Of a stretch of 64,000 nucleotides of DNA, positions 7,693-16,630 are shown one piece after another. The notes beneath the pieces are model-generated. The model was given only the letters and a program-made list of their open reading frames with translations. It was not told the DNA's origin and did no database searches. Origin of the DNA: Sva-07 sp963707515 (GTDB lineage Bacteria; Actinomycetota; Acidimicrobiia; Acidimicrobiales; Ilumatobacteraceae). The stretch's first letter is position 1. Each line of letters starts with the position of its first letter. Made by a program: the position numbers and the translations under genes. The stretch covers positions 1,488,001 through 1,552,000 of the forward strand of contig CAVPQI010000001.1 in NCBI GenBank assembly GCA_963707515.1, in the 5' to 3' direction.

Positions 7693-10266
7693 ATGGCGAA
7701 CATCCCCGACAAGCCGACGCTCGACGGCATCGAGGAACGCTGGGCCGCCCAGTGGGAGCTCGATGGCACCTACCGCTTCGATGCGTCGGTAGCTCGCGAG
7801 GACGTGTTCGCCATCGACACGCCGCCGCCCACCGTCAGCGGCTCGCTGCACATGGGCCACGTGTTCAGCTACACCCACACCGACACCATCGCCCGCTTCC
7901 AGCGGATGTCGGGCAAGGCCGTGTTCTATCCGATGGGATGGGACGACAACGGGCTGCCGACCGAGCGCCGCGTCCAGAACTACTACGGCGTCCGCTGCGA
8001 CCCGAGCCAGCCCTACACCCCGGGCTTCGAGCCGCCGTTCCGCGGTGAGCCGCCGAAGAACCATCACGCCGTGCCGATCTCGCGCCCCAACTTCCTCGAG
8101 TTGTGCGACGAGCTGGTCGAGATCGACGAGCAGATCTTCGAGCAGCTGTTCAACCGCCTCGGCCTGTCGGTCGACTGGACGTACCGCTACGCGACCATCG
8201 ACGAGCGGTCGCGGCGGGCCAGCCAACGGGCGTTCCTGCGCAACGTCGCCCGCGGCGAGGCGTACAGCCAGGAAGCGCCGACGCTGTGGGACATCGACTT
8301 CCGCACCGCCGTCGCCCAGGCCGAGATGGAGGACCGCGAGCGGCCCGGCTCGTACCACAAGCTGGCGTTCTCCCGCTCCGACGGCAGTGGCACGATCGAG
8401 ATCGACACCACCCGTCCCGAGCTGCTGGCGGCGTGCGTCGCCCTCGTCGCCCATCCCGACGACGAGCGTTACCAGTCGGCGTTCGGCACGACGGTCGTCA
8501 CGCCGCTGTACGGCGTCGAGGTGCCGATCGTCGCCCACGAGCTGGCGCAGCCCGACAAGGGCACCGGCATCGCCATGATCTGCACGTTCGGCGACACGAC
8601 CGACGTCACCTGGTGGCGCGAGCTGAGCTTGCCGCTGCGGGCGATCATCGGGCGCGACGGCCGCATCCTCGCCGATGCGCCCGACGGTGTCGACGCCGAC
8701 GCCTACGCCTCGATCGCCGGGCTCACCGTCAAGCAGGCCCAAGGCGTGGTCGTCGAGCAGCTCGTCGCCGCCGGACTGATGATCGGCGAACCACGCCCGA
8801 TCCAGCACCCGGTCAAGTTCTACGAGCGCGGCGAACGCCCGCTCGAGATCGTCACCTCGCGCCAGTGGTACATCCGCAACGGCGGTCGTGACCCCGAACT
8901 GCGCGCCGCCCTCGTCGCCCGGGGTGGCGAGCTGACGTGGCACCCGGCGCACATGCGCCATCGTTACGAGAACTGGGTCGAGGGCCTCAACGGCGACTGG
9001 CTCGTCAGCCGGCAACGCTTCTTCGGTGTGCCGATCCCCGTCTGGTACCCGCTCGACGACGCCGGCGAGCCGCGCTACGACGCGCCGTTGCTGCCGGAGG
9101 AATCGCGCCTGCCGATCGACCCGTCGACCGACGTGCCCGCGGGGTTCAGCGAGGACCAGCGCGGCCGGCCCGGCGGCTTCATCGCCGACCCCGACATCTT
9201 CGACACGTGGGCGACGTCGTCGCTGACGCCGCAGATCGCCGGCCACTGGGAGGAGGGCGACGGGCTCTTCGAGCGCGTCTTCCCGATGGACCTCCGCCCC
9301 CAGGGCCACGACATCATCCGCACCTGGTTGTTCTCCACCATCACCCGCAGCCACCACGAGTTCGGTTGCGTGCCGTGGAGCAACGCCGCGCTGTCGGGCT
9401 GGATCCTCGACCCCGACCGCAAGAAGATGTCGAAGTCGAAGGGCAACGTCGTCACGCCGATGGACCTGTTCGACACCTACGGCACCGACGCCGTGCGCTA
9501 CTGGGCGGCGTCGGGACGGCCGGGTGTCGACACCGCCTTCAGCGAAGACCAGATGAAGGTCGGGCGCAAGCTCGCCAACAAGCTGCTCAACGTGTCGAAG
9601 TTCGTCCTCCAGTTCGGTGCCCCGTCGAACGCCGACGACGGCGACCTCACGGCGGTCGTCACCGACCCGATCGACCGGTCGATGCTCGCCAAGCTCGACG
9701 ACGTCGTCGACGAGGCGACCACCGCCTTCGCCGGGTTCGACTACGCCCGCGCCCTGGAGCGCAGCGAGGCCTTCTTCTGGTGGTTCTGCGACAACTACGT
9801 CGAGCTGGTCAAGGGCCGCACCTACGACGAGAGCCGGCCCGAGGCCGCCAACTCGGCGAAGGCGGCGCTGCGACACGCCCTCGGCACGATCCAGCGCCTG
9901 TTCGCCCCGATCATCCCGTTCGCCGCCGAGGAGGCGTGGAGCTGGTGGCACGACACGAGCGTCCATCGCGCCGCGTGGCCGACGCGGCTCGCCGCCGCTG
10001 ACGCGCCGATCGGCGACCCGACACTGGCCGACGTGACGATCGAGGTGCTCACCCAGGTTCGGCGGGCGAAGACCGAAGCCAAGCAGAGCCAGCGCGCCGA
10101 GGTCGCCGCGCTCGTCGTCACCGCCCCGGCTGCGCTCCACGCCGCGCTCGACGCCGGGCGCGCCGACCTGCTCGACGCTGGTTCGATCCGCCAGCTCGAT
10201 GTCGTCGATGGCGACGCGGTCGCGACCGTCGTCTCGCTGGAGCCGGTTAACGTCCAACCGTCATGA
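7693..10266 (+). CDS. valS: Valyl-tRNA synthetase
   Basis: Charges tRNA-Val with valine; class I, 857 residues. PPPTVSGSLHMGHVFSYTHT contains the HIGH box (HMGH), and GWDDNGLPTERRVQNYYGV is a valine-specific active-site segment. The editing (CP1) domain follows, and KKMSKSKGNVVTP is the KMSKS loop. The C-terminal anticodon-binding domain is present, including VRRAKTEAKQS. The stop overlaps the start of the LCP gene as ATGA, implying translational coupling. Confidence 0.96.
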   Translation: MANIPDKPTLDGIEERWAAQWELDGTYRFDASVAREDVFAIDTPPPTVSGSLHMGHVFSYTHTDTIARFQRMSGKAVFYPMGWDDNGLPTERRVQNYYGVRCDPSQPYTPGFEPPFRGEPPKNHHAVPISRPNFLELCDELVEIDEQIFEQLFNRLGLSVDWTYRYATIDERSRRASQRAFLRNVARGEAYSQEAPTLWDIDFRTAVAQAEMEDRERPGSYHKLAFSRSDGSGTIEIDTTRPELLAACVALVAHPDDERYQSAFGTTVVTPLYGVEVPIVAHELAQPDKGTGIAMICTFGDTTDVTWWRELSLPLRAIIGRDGRILADAPDGVDADAYASIAGLTVKQAQGVVVEQLVAAGLMIGEPRPIQHPVKFYERGERPLEIVTSRQWYIRNGGRDPELRAALVARGGELTWHPAHMRHRYENWVEGLNGDWLVSRQRFFGVPIPVWYPLDDAGEPRYDAPLLPEESRLPIDPSTDVPAGFSEDQRGRPGGFIADPDIFDTWATSSLTPQIAGHWEEGDGLFERVFPMDLRPQGHDIIRTWLFSTITRSHHEFGCVPWSNAALSGWILDPDRKKMSKSKGNVVTPMDLFDTYGTDAVRYWAASGRPGVDTAFSEDQMKVGRKLANKLLNVSKFVLQFGAPSNADDGDLTAVVTDPIDRSMLAKLDDVVDEATTAFAGFDYARALERSEAFFWWFCDNYVELVKGRTYDESRPEAANSAKAALRHALGTIQRLFAPIIPFAAEEAWSWWHDTSVHRAAWPTRLAAADAPIGDPTLADVTIEVLTQVRRAKTEAKQSQRAEVAALVVTAPAALHAALDAGRADLLDAGSIRQLDVVDGDAVATVVSLEPVNVQPS

Positions 10267-11609
10267 CCGACGAGCCGGACGCGCCCGTTCCCCCGCCGGT
10301 CCCGCCGCCGCCGTCGCGGACTCCGGCACCCGAACCCGCCACGTCGTCGCGCCGCGTACCGCGCACGTGGCCGCAGCGGATGCTCGTCGTCGGGGCGTTC
10401 GCCTGCGCCCTCGGTTCGTTCGCCGCCGCCGGCGTCCTCTACGCCGGCCAGCGCGTCGTCGAGGACCGCAACCTGGCGCCGGAGATCATCGACCCGTCGA
10501 GCGCCACGTCGACCCTGCCGCTCGTCGTCGACGCCAGCGTCGTCGGCGGATCCACTCCCGAGACGGCGCCGCCGGCGTCGTTCCCGGAGGCCGAGCCCGG
10601 CGCCAAGAACTTCCTCATCACCGGTGCCGACAACAACTCGTGCGTCGACCCCGACTCGCCGTACGCGCCGGCGTTCGGCGACCGCTCCGGTCTCGGCGAG
10701 CGCAGCGACACGATCATGATGTGGCGGGTCAACCCGGGTACCTCACAGGTTGCCGTGCTGTCGTTCCCCCGCGACCTCTACGTCGACATCGCCGGCACGT
10801 CGCGCAAGGGCCGGATCAACGAGGCCTACGAGCGCGACAACCCACAGAAGCTGATCGACACGATCCACCAGAACTTCGGCATCACGACCGACCACTTCGT
10901 GCAGGTCGACTTCTGCGCGTTCCGCACGCTCGTCAACGCCGTCAACGGGGTGGCCATCCCGTTCGCCACGCCGGTCCGCGACCCCAACACCGGCCTCGAC
11001 GTTCCCGAGGCGGGCTGCTTCGTGCTCGATGGCGACCATGCGCTCGCCTACGCTCGCTCACGCAAACTCGAGTACGTCAACGAGTCGGGTGAGTGGAAGA
11101 CCGACGGCACGTCCGACCTCGGGCGCATCTCGCGGCAGCAGGACTTCCTCCGTCGCACGGTCGCCCGGCTGCTGTCGAAGGGCGCCTTCAACCCCGACGT
11201 CGCCGGCGGCCTCATCGAGACGCTGTCGGAGTACATCGTCACCGACCCGAACCTGACGCCGCGCAAGATGCTCGAGTTCGCGGGTGTGATGAGCAAGGTC
11301 GATCCGACGGCGATCACGACCTACCAGATCAACGCCCAGGGCAAGACGATCCAGGGCAACTCGGTGCTCGTGCCGACGATCAACGGCGACAACATGCAGG
11401 CGATCCTCGCCGTGTTCCGTGGCGAGGCGACGCTCACCGACGCTCCCGACCAGGTGCTCGACCCGGGCACGGCGCCCGTCGACAGCACACCGGTCGACAG
11501 CACGCCGCCGCCCACCGGCACCGCCGGCGAACCGGGCACGACGCTCCCCGCCGTCGCCGCCGAGGAGAACGTGTACGGCGTGGTGCCCGACCCGAACGTC
11601 AGCTGCTGA
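10263..11609 (+). CDS. LytR-CpsA-Psr (LCP) family protein
   Basis: Proteins of this family attach glycopolymers such as arabinogalactan or teichoic-like acids to peptidoglycan. The 448 residues comprise a Pro-rich cytoplasmic N-terminus, one transmembrane helix around residues 40-60, and an extracellular LCP domain. Motifs include NFLITGADN, GERSDTIMMWRVNP, VLSFPRDLYVDI, KGRINEAY and DGDHALAYARSRKL, with conserved Arg and Asp residues that bind the polyprenyl pyrophosphate. A Pro/Thr-rich C-terminal tail follows. The start overlaps the valS stop (ATGA). Its stop codon lies inside a long palindrome shared with the convergent VWA gene. Confidence 0.92.
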   Translation: MTDEPDAPVPPPVPPPPSRTPAPEPATSSRRVPRTWPQRMLVVGAFACALGSFAAAGVLYAGQRVVEDRNLAPEIIDPSSATSTLPLVVDASVVGGSTPETAPPASFPEAEPGAKNFLITGADNNSCVDPDSPYAPAFGDRSGLGERSDTIMMWRVNPGTSQVAVLSFPRDLYVDIAGTSRKGRINEAYERDNPQKLIDTIHQNFGITTDHFVQVDFCAFRTLVNAVNGVAIPFATPVRDPNTGLDVPEAGCFVLDGDHALAYARSRKLEYVNESGEWKTDGTSDLGRISRQQDFLRRTVARLLSKGAFNPDVAGGLIETLSEYIVTDPNLTPRKMLEFAGVMSKVDPTAITTYQINAQGKTIQGNSVLVPTINGDNMQAILAVFRGEATLTDAPDQVLDPGTAPVDSTPVDSTPPPTGTAGEPGTTLPAVAAEENVYGVVPDPNVSC

Positions 11610-11647
11610 GCGTTACAACAGGGGTCAGACCCCTGATGTAACGCTCA
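11607..11647. terminator. 41-bp palindrome between convergent stop codons, core GGGGTCAGACCCC
   Basis: TGAGCGTTACA pairs with TGTAACGCTCA, and inside it CAGGGGTC pairs with GACCCCTG, leaving one A/A mismatch and a single-base centre. The left end is the LCP stop codon (TGA, 11607-11609). The right end is the complement of the VWA gene stop (11645-11647), so the two stops pair with each other. There is no T-run. It probably acts as a bidirectional transcription terminator, and belongs to a family of four such hairpins in the window. Confidence 0.8.
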
Positions 11648-12436
11648 CCGGTCGAGCACCCGGGTCAGTGCCGCAGCGGCGTCCGACGGTCCGCCGACGG
11701 TCGTGAACGCCGCGCCGACCGCCGTCGCCAGACGTTGCGCGTCGTCGGCGTCGGACTCGGGGGCGACGATCACCAGCTCGTCGAGCCGCCGCGCCGCGCC
11801 CTCGACGTCGCCGGGCACCGTCGCCCGGCAGTCCGACAGCAGCACGGTGATCTTGCGCGCCGCCCGCGACCGATCCAGCTGCTCCGATGCCGCCCGCAGC
11901 GCGCCGGCGACGTCGGTGACGCCGAAGCCGCGCAAGGCGAGCACGGCGTCGATCACACCCTCGTTCGACTTCGCCACGTCCTGCGACTTGGCGGCCACCA
12001 CGTCCTTGCCGAACGACAACACCGAGTAGTCGTCCGGACTGCGCCAGGCGACCGCCGCCGAGGTCACCGCCGCCGTCGCCAACGGCCGTCCGGTCATCGA
12101 GCCGCTGCGGTCGACGAGCAGGCAGATCGCCGTACCGGGAGTGGACCACGATCGCACCCGCAGGTCATCGGGGTCGACGACCTCGCCGCGCGCCCGGGCG
12201 CCGACGACGGCGTCGAGGCTGGCATCGACGTCGAGGTCACCGCCGTCGGGTCGGTAGCGCTGCGTTCGCAGCTGGCCGACGCCGCGAGGCGTCGCCGGGC
12301 CGCGTCGGCACAGGTCGAGGAACAACCGGCCGGCGAGACGACGAGCCAGCTCGCGAAGCTTCGGATCGGTCGCCCCGGTCAGATCGGCGAGCAGTGCCAA
12401 CGTGTCGTCGGGATCCTCCTCCATCGCCGAGGCCAC
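11645..12436 (-). CDS. VWA-domain protein (cobalamin/Mg-chelatase-like), C-terminal portion
   Basis: A von Willebrand A domain with the MIDAS metal site ICLLVDRSGSMTG (DxSxS), partner of MoxR/ChlI-type AAA+ ATPases. The given start is the first usable in-frame start, a GTG at 12436. Clear coding-like sequence continues upstream in the same frame to about 12605 (SRRSLEQQPNFDEISPEVG preceded by an acidic and Pro-rich stretch) with no start codon. One extra base near 12606-12640 would fuse this frame with the upstream AAA+ gene. A fusion would give AAA+, acidic/proline linker, then VWA, the ChlD/BchD layout. The chelated metal, if any, is unknown. Confidence 0.8.
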   Translation of the reverse strand: MASAMEEDPDDTLALLADLTGATDPKLRELARRLAGRLFLDLCRRGPATPRGVGQLRTQRYRPDGGDLDVDASLDAVVGARARGEVVDPDDLRVRSWSTPGTAICLLVDRSGSMTGRPLATAAVTSAAVAWRSPDDYSVLSFGKDVVAAKSQDVAKSNEGVIDAVLALRGFGVTDVAGALRAASEQLDRSRAARKITVLLSDCRATVPGDVEGAARRLDELVIVAPESDADDAQRLATAVGAAFTTVGGPSDAAAALTRVLDR

Positions 12437-12452
12437 CGCCTCCTCGTCGAGC

Positions 12453-13505
12453 TCACCGACCTCCGGCGAGATCTCGTCGAAGTTCGGTTGCTGCTCGAGC
12501 GAGCGGCGCGACGTCGTCTTGCGCCGCGCCTTGGCGACCTCCTCGTCGGCTTGGTCGCCCTCCTTGGTGGTGGGCGGCGGCGAGGTCAGCGGGCCGGCGT
12601 CGCCCCGTTCGGGGCTGCCGCTTTCCCTCGTCGGCCACCTCCCGCGGCCCGAACACCGCCGTCCAGAGCTCGCGCACGATCTCCTCGGTGGTGCGCGTCG
12701 ATCCCTCCCGCAACCGCACGCGGCCCGACAGGGCGACGAGCGCGGCGTCGAGCCCGACGCCGGCGTCGGTGACCGCCGCGCCGCGCACGTCGGCGAGTGA
12801 CGCGGCGACGGCGCACATGTCGATCGCCCCTCGCACCGACGACCCGACCCGCAGGTCGGGATGGGAGCGGGTCAGCCGCACCAGCTCGACGACCTTGGCG
12901 ACCCAGTTCGGGTCGAGGTCGGCGCCGACGGACGAACGGGCGGTGATCTGCTGCTCGTCGTCGGAGGTCTGATAGTCGACGGCGACGCGACAGACGCGGT
13001 CGTACACGGCGCCGGAGATGCGCGCCGTGCCGATGGCGTCGAACGGGTTCATCGCCGCCACCAGCCGGAAGCCCGGCGCGGCGGCGAGGCGGCCGAGCCG
13101 CGGCACGTGCAGCTCGCCCTCGCTCATCACCGTGATGAGCACGTTGAGCGTCTCCTCCGGGACCCGGTTGATCTCTTCGACGTAGAGCAGCGAGCCGACG
13201 CGCAGGGCGCTCGCCAGCGGGCCGTCGACGAAGACGTCGGGGTCGTAGCCCTCGGCGAGGACCCGCGCCGGGTCGAAGTGACCGACGAGGCGGGCAGGCG
13301 TCAGCTCGGCGTTGCCCTCGACGAACTCGAAGCCCACACCGAGCTCGCGGGCGACCGTGCGCAGCAACGTCGACTTGCCCGTCCCCGGCGGCCCCTCGAG
13401 GACGACGTGACGGTCGGCGACGAGGGCGGCGACGACGAGCTCGATCTCACGGCGGCGGCCGACGACGGTGGCGCCGACGGTGTCGACGAGGTGGCGGGCG
13501 TCCAT
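12453..13505 (-). CDS. MoxR-type AAA+ ATPase
   Basis: ATPase of the MoxR/ChlI group, starting at the ATG at 13505. Walker A is LEGPPGTGKSTLLR, Walker B is SLLYVEEINRVPEE, and sensor 1 is in LVAAMNPFDAIGT. The conserved domain ends near FGPREVADEGK at about 12630. The remaining codons to 12453 are Arg-rich and read in the wrong frame for the acidic linker of the VWA protein, so the true C-terminus is either near 12600 or continuous with the VWA domain. MoxR ATPases remodel or activate partner proteins through the VWA subunit. The gene lies 17 bp downstream of an alcohol dehydrogenase gene. Confidence 0.83.
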   Translation of the reverse strand: MDARHLVDTVGATVVGRRREIELVVAALVADRHVVLEGPPGTGKSTLLRTVARELGVGFEFVEGNAELTPARLVGHFDPARVLAEGYDPDVFVDGPLASALRVGSLLYVEEINRVPEETLNVLITVMSEGELHVPRLGRLAAAPGFRLVAAMNPFDAIGTARISGAVYDRVCRVAVDYQTSDDEQQITARSSVGADLDPNWVAKVVELVRLTRSHPDLRVGSSVRGAIDMCAVAASLADVRGAAVTDAGVGLDAALVALSGRVRLREGSTRTTEEIVRELWTAVFGPREVADEGKRQPRTGRRRPADLAAAHHQGGRPSRRGGRQGAAQDDVAPLARAATELRRDLAGGR

Positions 13506-13522
13506 CACTCGCGAGTCTGATG

Positions 13523-14674
13523 TCAACCGTGGACGATCACGCCGCGGATGTTCTCGCCGTCGCGCATCGCCTGGTAGCCGGCGTTGATCTCGTCGAGCGG
13601 GTAGCGGTTGGTGATCAGCTCGTCGAGCTTGAGCTGGCCGTCGCGGTACAGGTTGAGCAGGCGGGGGATGTCGGCGCGCGGGTTGAGCGAGCCGAAGATC
13701 GTGCCCTTGATCTCCTTGTTCCACATCGCCAGCTCGAACAGGTTGACCGACGACTCGGTCTGGTTCATCGGGGCGACGGCGGTGACGACGATCGTGCCGC
13801 CCTTGCCGGCGAGTGCCGTACCGAGCTTCATCAGGTCGCCGTACATCACGCCCGGGGTGAGGATGACCTTGTCGGCCATCATCCCCTCGGTCAGCTGGGC
13901 GACCGCCGGCATCGCCTCTTCCATCGAGGCGAACGTGTGGGTGGCACCCATCTCCATCGCCTTCTCGCGCTTGAACTCGACGGGGTCGATGGCGATCACG
14001 TGCCGGGCGCCGGCCATCGCCGCACCCTGCACGGCGTTGATGCCGATCCCCCCGATGCCGACGACGACGGCGGACTCGCCGGCCGTGATCGCCGCCCGGT
14101 TGGTCGCCGAACCCCAGCCGGTGGCGACGCCGCACGACACCAGCGCCACGGCATCGAGCGGGAGGTCGGCGTCGACCTTGATCACCTGCGACTCGGCGAC
14201 GCAGCTGTACTCGGCGAACGTCCCGAGCTTGGCGTACAGGCCGACCTCGCGACCGTCGGTGGTGTGGTGACGGGCGGTGCCGTCGGTGATCATCCCCTTC
14301 TGGAACGCACCGGCACCGGCGTCGCAGAGGTTCTGGCGGCCGGTCGAGCAGTAGCGGCAGCGGCCACACGACGGGATGAACGACGCCGACACGTGATCGC
14401 CGACGGCGACGCTGCTGACGCCGGGACCGACGGCGGCGATCACACCGGCGCCCTCGTGGCCGCCGACGATCGGGAAGAAGTCGTCGATGCCGAGCATCGG
14501 CCACGCCTCCTTCGGCGGGACCATGTCGCCGGTGACGATGTGCTCGTCGGAGTGGCACATGCCCGCGGCCTTCCACTCGACGAGCACCTCGCCCGCCTGC
14601 GGGTCACCGACCTCGATCTCTTCGACCTGCCAGTCCTGGCCGACACCGTGGATCAGCCCTGCGCGCACTTTCAC
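13523..14674 (-). CDS. Zinc-dependent alcohol dehydrogenase, NDMA-dependent (mycofactocin-type) family
   Basis: A 383-residue medium-chain dehydrogenase oxidising primary alcohols. The catalytic zinc site is visible as GMCHSDEH (C40) and GGHEGAG (H73, E74). The structural zinc site is C103, C106, C109 and C117 in CGRCRYCSTGRQNLC. The nucleotide fold shows VVGIGGIGINAVQGA and IDPVEFKREKAMEMGATH. The latter is typical of the NDMA-dependent family, whose NAD(H) is tightly bound and recycled by an external carrier, established in mycobacteria as mycofactocin. The GTG start at 14674 has an AAGGAG ribosome site at about 14684-14689. The mftABC genes about 9 kb away support the assignment. Confidence 0.88.
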   Translation of the reverse strand: MKVRAGLIHGVGQDWQVEEIEVGDPQAGEVLVEWKAAGMCHSDEHIVTGDMVPPKEAWPMLGIDDFFPIVGGHEGAGVIAAVGPGVSSVAVGDHVSASFIPSCGRCRYCSTGRQNLCDAGAGAFQKGMITDGTARHHTTDGREVGLYAKLGTFAEYSCVAESQVIKVDADLPLDAVALVSCGVATGWGSATNRAAITAGESAVVVGIGGIGINAVQGAAMAGARHVIAIDPVEFKREKAMEMGATHTFASMEEAMPAVAQLTEGMMADKVILTPGVMYGDLMKLGTALAGKGGTIVVTAVAPMNQTESSVNLFELAMWNKEIKGTIFGSLNPRADIPRLLNLYRDGQLKLDELITNRYPLDEINAGYQAMRDGENIRGVIVHG

Positions 14675-14688
14675 CTGAAAACACTCCT

Positions 14689-14758
14689 TGTTCGATAGAT
14701 CGTGTTCGATAGATCGTGTTCGATAGATCGTGTTCGATAGATCGTGTTCGATCGTTCG
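14689..14758. repeat. Tandem 14-bp repeat upstream of an alcohol dehydrogenase gene
   Basis: Four exact copies of TGTTCGATAGATCG (14689, 14703, 14717, 14731) are followed by a diverged fifth copy. The array starts at the ribosome binding site of the downstream gene (transcribed leftward) and fills its 5' region. It could be a multimeric protein-binding site or a slippage-prone leader. No coding function is apparent. The rest of the gap to 14870 shows no clear feature. Confidence 0.85.
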
Positions 14759-14869
14759 TTTCGATGGTTGGGTGACGGCGATTCGTGTTCAGGCAGCGCG
14801 TGAGCGCGCCGGCGACGAACCGGCGTCGGGCCGACCAGCCGTGGCCGGCCTGCGGATTGCCTCGTCGGC

Positions 14870-15997
14870 CTACTCGTAGACCAGGACGCCGCGGATGTTC
14901 TTGCCGTCGCGCATGTCCTCGAAGCCCTGGTTGATCTCGTCGAGCGAGTAGGTCTTGGTGACGAGCGCATCGAGGTCGAGCTGACCCTGGGTGTAGAGCT
15001 CGAGCAGCTGCGGGATGTCCTTGCGGATGTTGGCCGAACCGAACAGCGAGCCGATGATCTGCTTCTCGAACAGCGTCAAGAACGCGGCCGGCACGGCGAT
15101 CGACTGCTCGACCGTCGGATGGATGTTGGTGACGACGATCTTCGACCGCTTCGCTCCGAGGTGGAACGCCTCGCCGAGGGCGTCGCCGTTGCCGACACCC
15201 ATGGTCATCACGACCTTGTCGAAGCCGCGCCCCCACGTCGACTCTCCCATCGCCGCCATGGCGTCGGAGATCGAGGCGTAGGTGTGCGTCGCCCCGAGCT
15301 CCATCGCCTTCTCGCGCTTGAACTCGACCGGGTCGATGGCGGCGATGACGCGAGCACCGGCGAGCCTGGCCCCCTGGATGGCGTTGGCGCCGATGCCGCC
15401 GGCACCGACGACGGCGACGAAGTCGCCGGGCGCGACCTCGGCGGCGTAGACCGCGGAGCCCCAGCCGGTGACCACGCCGCACCCCAGCAGGCAGGCGCGG
15501 TCGAGCGGGATGTCCTTGTCGATCTTGACGACGCTCGACTCGTGGACGACCGTGTGGTGGGCGAACGTGCCGAGCAGGCACATCAAGCCGAGGTCTTCAC
15601 CGTCGGCGGTGTGGTGACGGGCGGTCCCGTCGCTGATCTGGCGCCCGGTCGGGAACGCCGCACCACCGATGTCGCAGAGGTTGGAATGACCGGATGCGCA
15701 GCTCGGACAGCGGCCACAGGCGGGGATGAAGCCGAAGACGACGTGGTCGCCGACCTCCAGGCCGAACACGCCCTCGCCGATCTCGAGGACGACACCGGCG
15801 CCCTCGTGGCCACCGATCAGCGGCATCGGCGACGTCGCCCCGGCGAGATCGCCGGTGACCAGGTGCTCGTCGGAGTGGCACATCCCCGAGGCCTTGACCT
15901 GGACGAGGACCTCACCCGCCTTGGGCGGATCGAGCTCGATGTCCTCGACACTCCATTCCTGGTTGATCCCCCGGAGCACGGCAGCCTTGGTCTTCAT
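14870..15997 (-). CDS. Second NDMA-dependent family alcohol dehydrogenase
   Basis: A paralogue (375 residues) of the gene at 13523-14674 on the same strand. It has the catalytic zinc residues C40, H64 and E65 (GMCHSDEH, GGHEGAG) and the structural cysteines C94, C97, C100 and C108 in CGRCPSCASGHSNLC. It shares IDPVEFKREKAMELGATHTY with its neighbour, marking both as NDMA-type enzymes. The start is the ATG at 15997 (MKTKAAVLRG); longer readings extend into the divergent gene. The two enzymes probably differ in alcohol substrate. The 14-bp tandem array separates them. Confidence 0.87.
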   Translation of the reverse strand: MKTKAAVLRGINQEWSVEDIELDPPKAGEVLVQVKASGMCHSDEHLVTGDLAGATSPMPLIGGHEGAGVVLEIGEGVFGLEVGDHVVFGFIPACGRCPSCASGHSNLCDIGGAAFPTGRQISDGTARHHTADGEDLGLMCLLGTFAHHTVVHESSVVKIDKDIPLDRACLLGCGVVTGWGSAVYAAEVAPGDFVAVVGAGGIGANAIQGARLAGARVIAAIDPVEFKREKAMELGATHTYASISDAMAAMGESTWGRGFDKVVMTMGVGNGDALGEAFHLGAKRSKIVVTNIHPTVEQSIAVPAAFLTLFEKQIIGSLFGSANIRKDIPQLLELYTQGQLDLDALVTKTYSLDEINQGFEDMRDGKNIRGVLVYE

Positions 15998-16054
15998 GAG
16001 GCGAACAGTACGACAGGTACGGAACGCTGTCAGCATCGGACAGACTGCGTCGTC

Positions 16055-16588
16055 ATGAGCCCCAACGCCCCGTTCGGCGGCGACCCGCTCCAGGTGGTCG
16101 ACGCCGTGCGTGCCCTCGCCGACGACGAGCTGCACAACCTCGCCGAAGTGGTCCGCCAGGTGCAGATCGAGCGGGCGATCGGCAACGGGGACCACGACGC
16201 GATCATCGCCGCGGCGTTCGACTCGGGATTCGGTCGCGACGGCCTCGGGCTGCTGCCGTGGGTGGAGGGCAGCGTCGTGGTCTGCCCGGGCGGGCTGGTG
16301 AGCAAGTCGAAGACCAACCATCGCTGCCGGTTCGTCAGCGTCGACGACGTGTGGGTCTGGGACTCCGGGCTGCTGTTGCGCGAGGACAAGCGGTCGTCAC
16401 CCGGGACCGACGACGGCTTCCGGGCCGTGGCGCTCGTGCCGCTCGTCGACGGCACCGAGATCGACGTCGTGACCGGCAGGGCGCGTAGCGGCCAGCATTC
16501 GGTCGACCACGTGGTCAGCTACGAGATCCGCGGCGGCGAGCTGATCGAGGTCAGCCAGCGCACGGTGACCCCCGCCAACATGCGCTGA
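16055..16588 (+). CDS. Hypothetical protein
   Basis: 177 residues, not recognised. It is soluble with no signal peptide. The N-terminal third is an Asp/Glu-rich helical segment (VVDAVRALADDELHNLAEVV). The rest is beta-rich with several Trp, Cys and Val residues (VSVDDVWVWDSGLLLREDK). The ATG at 16055 lies 57 bp from the divergent dehydrogenase start at 15997. Its stop codon forms one end of the palindrome shared with the convergent M16 gene. Codon bias matches its neighbours, so it is probably a real gene. Confidence 0.6.
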   Translation: MSPNAPFGGDPLQVVDAVRALADDELHNLAEVVRQVQIERAIGNGDHDAIIAAAFDSGFGRDGLGLLPWVEGSVVVCPGGLVSKSKTNHRCRFVSVDDVWVWDSGLLLREDKRSSPGTDDGFRAVALVPLVDGTEIDVVTGRARSGQHSVDHVVSYEIRGGELIEVSQRTVTPANMR

Positions 16589-16630
16589 GTAAGCAACGGT
16601 TGGGGTCTGTCCCCAACCGTTGCTTACTCA
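16586..16630. terminator. Perfect 20-bp-stem palindrome linking two stop codons, core GGGGTCTGTCCCC
   Basis: Two perfect 20-base arms enclose the loop TCTGT. The first three bases are the TGA of the upstream + gene. The last three (TCA) are the complement of the stop of the convergent M16 gene, so the stem pairs both stops. The central 13 bases match the core of the hairpins near 11627, 39119 and 41686, while the outer stem is unrelated to them. It probably terminates transcription from both directions. Confidence 0.85.

Noticed and set aside
7597..10257. Very long open frame on the minus strand opposite valS
   Set aside because: High GC makes antisense frames of coding genes open. The predicted protein is Arg/Asp/Val-rich with no motifs, while valS on the other strand is fully conserved.
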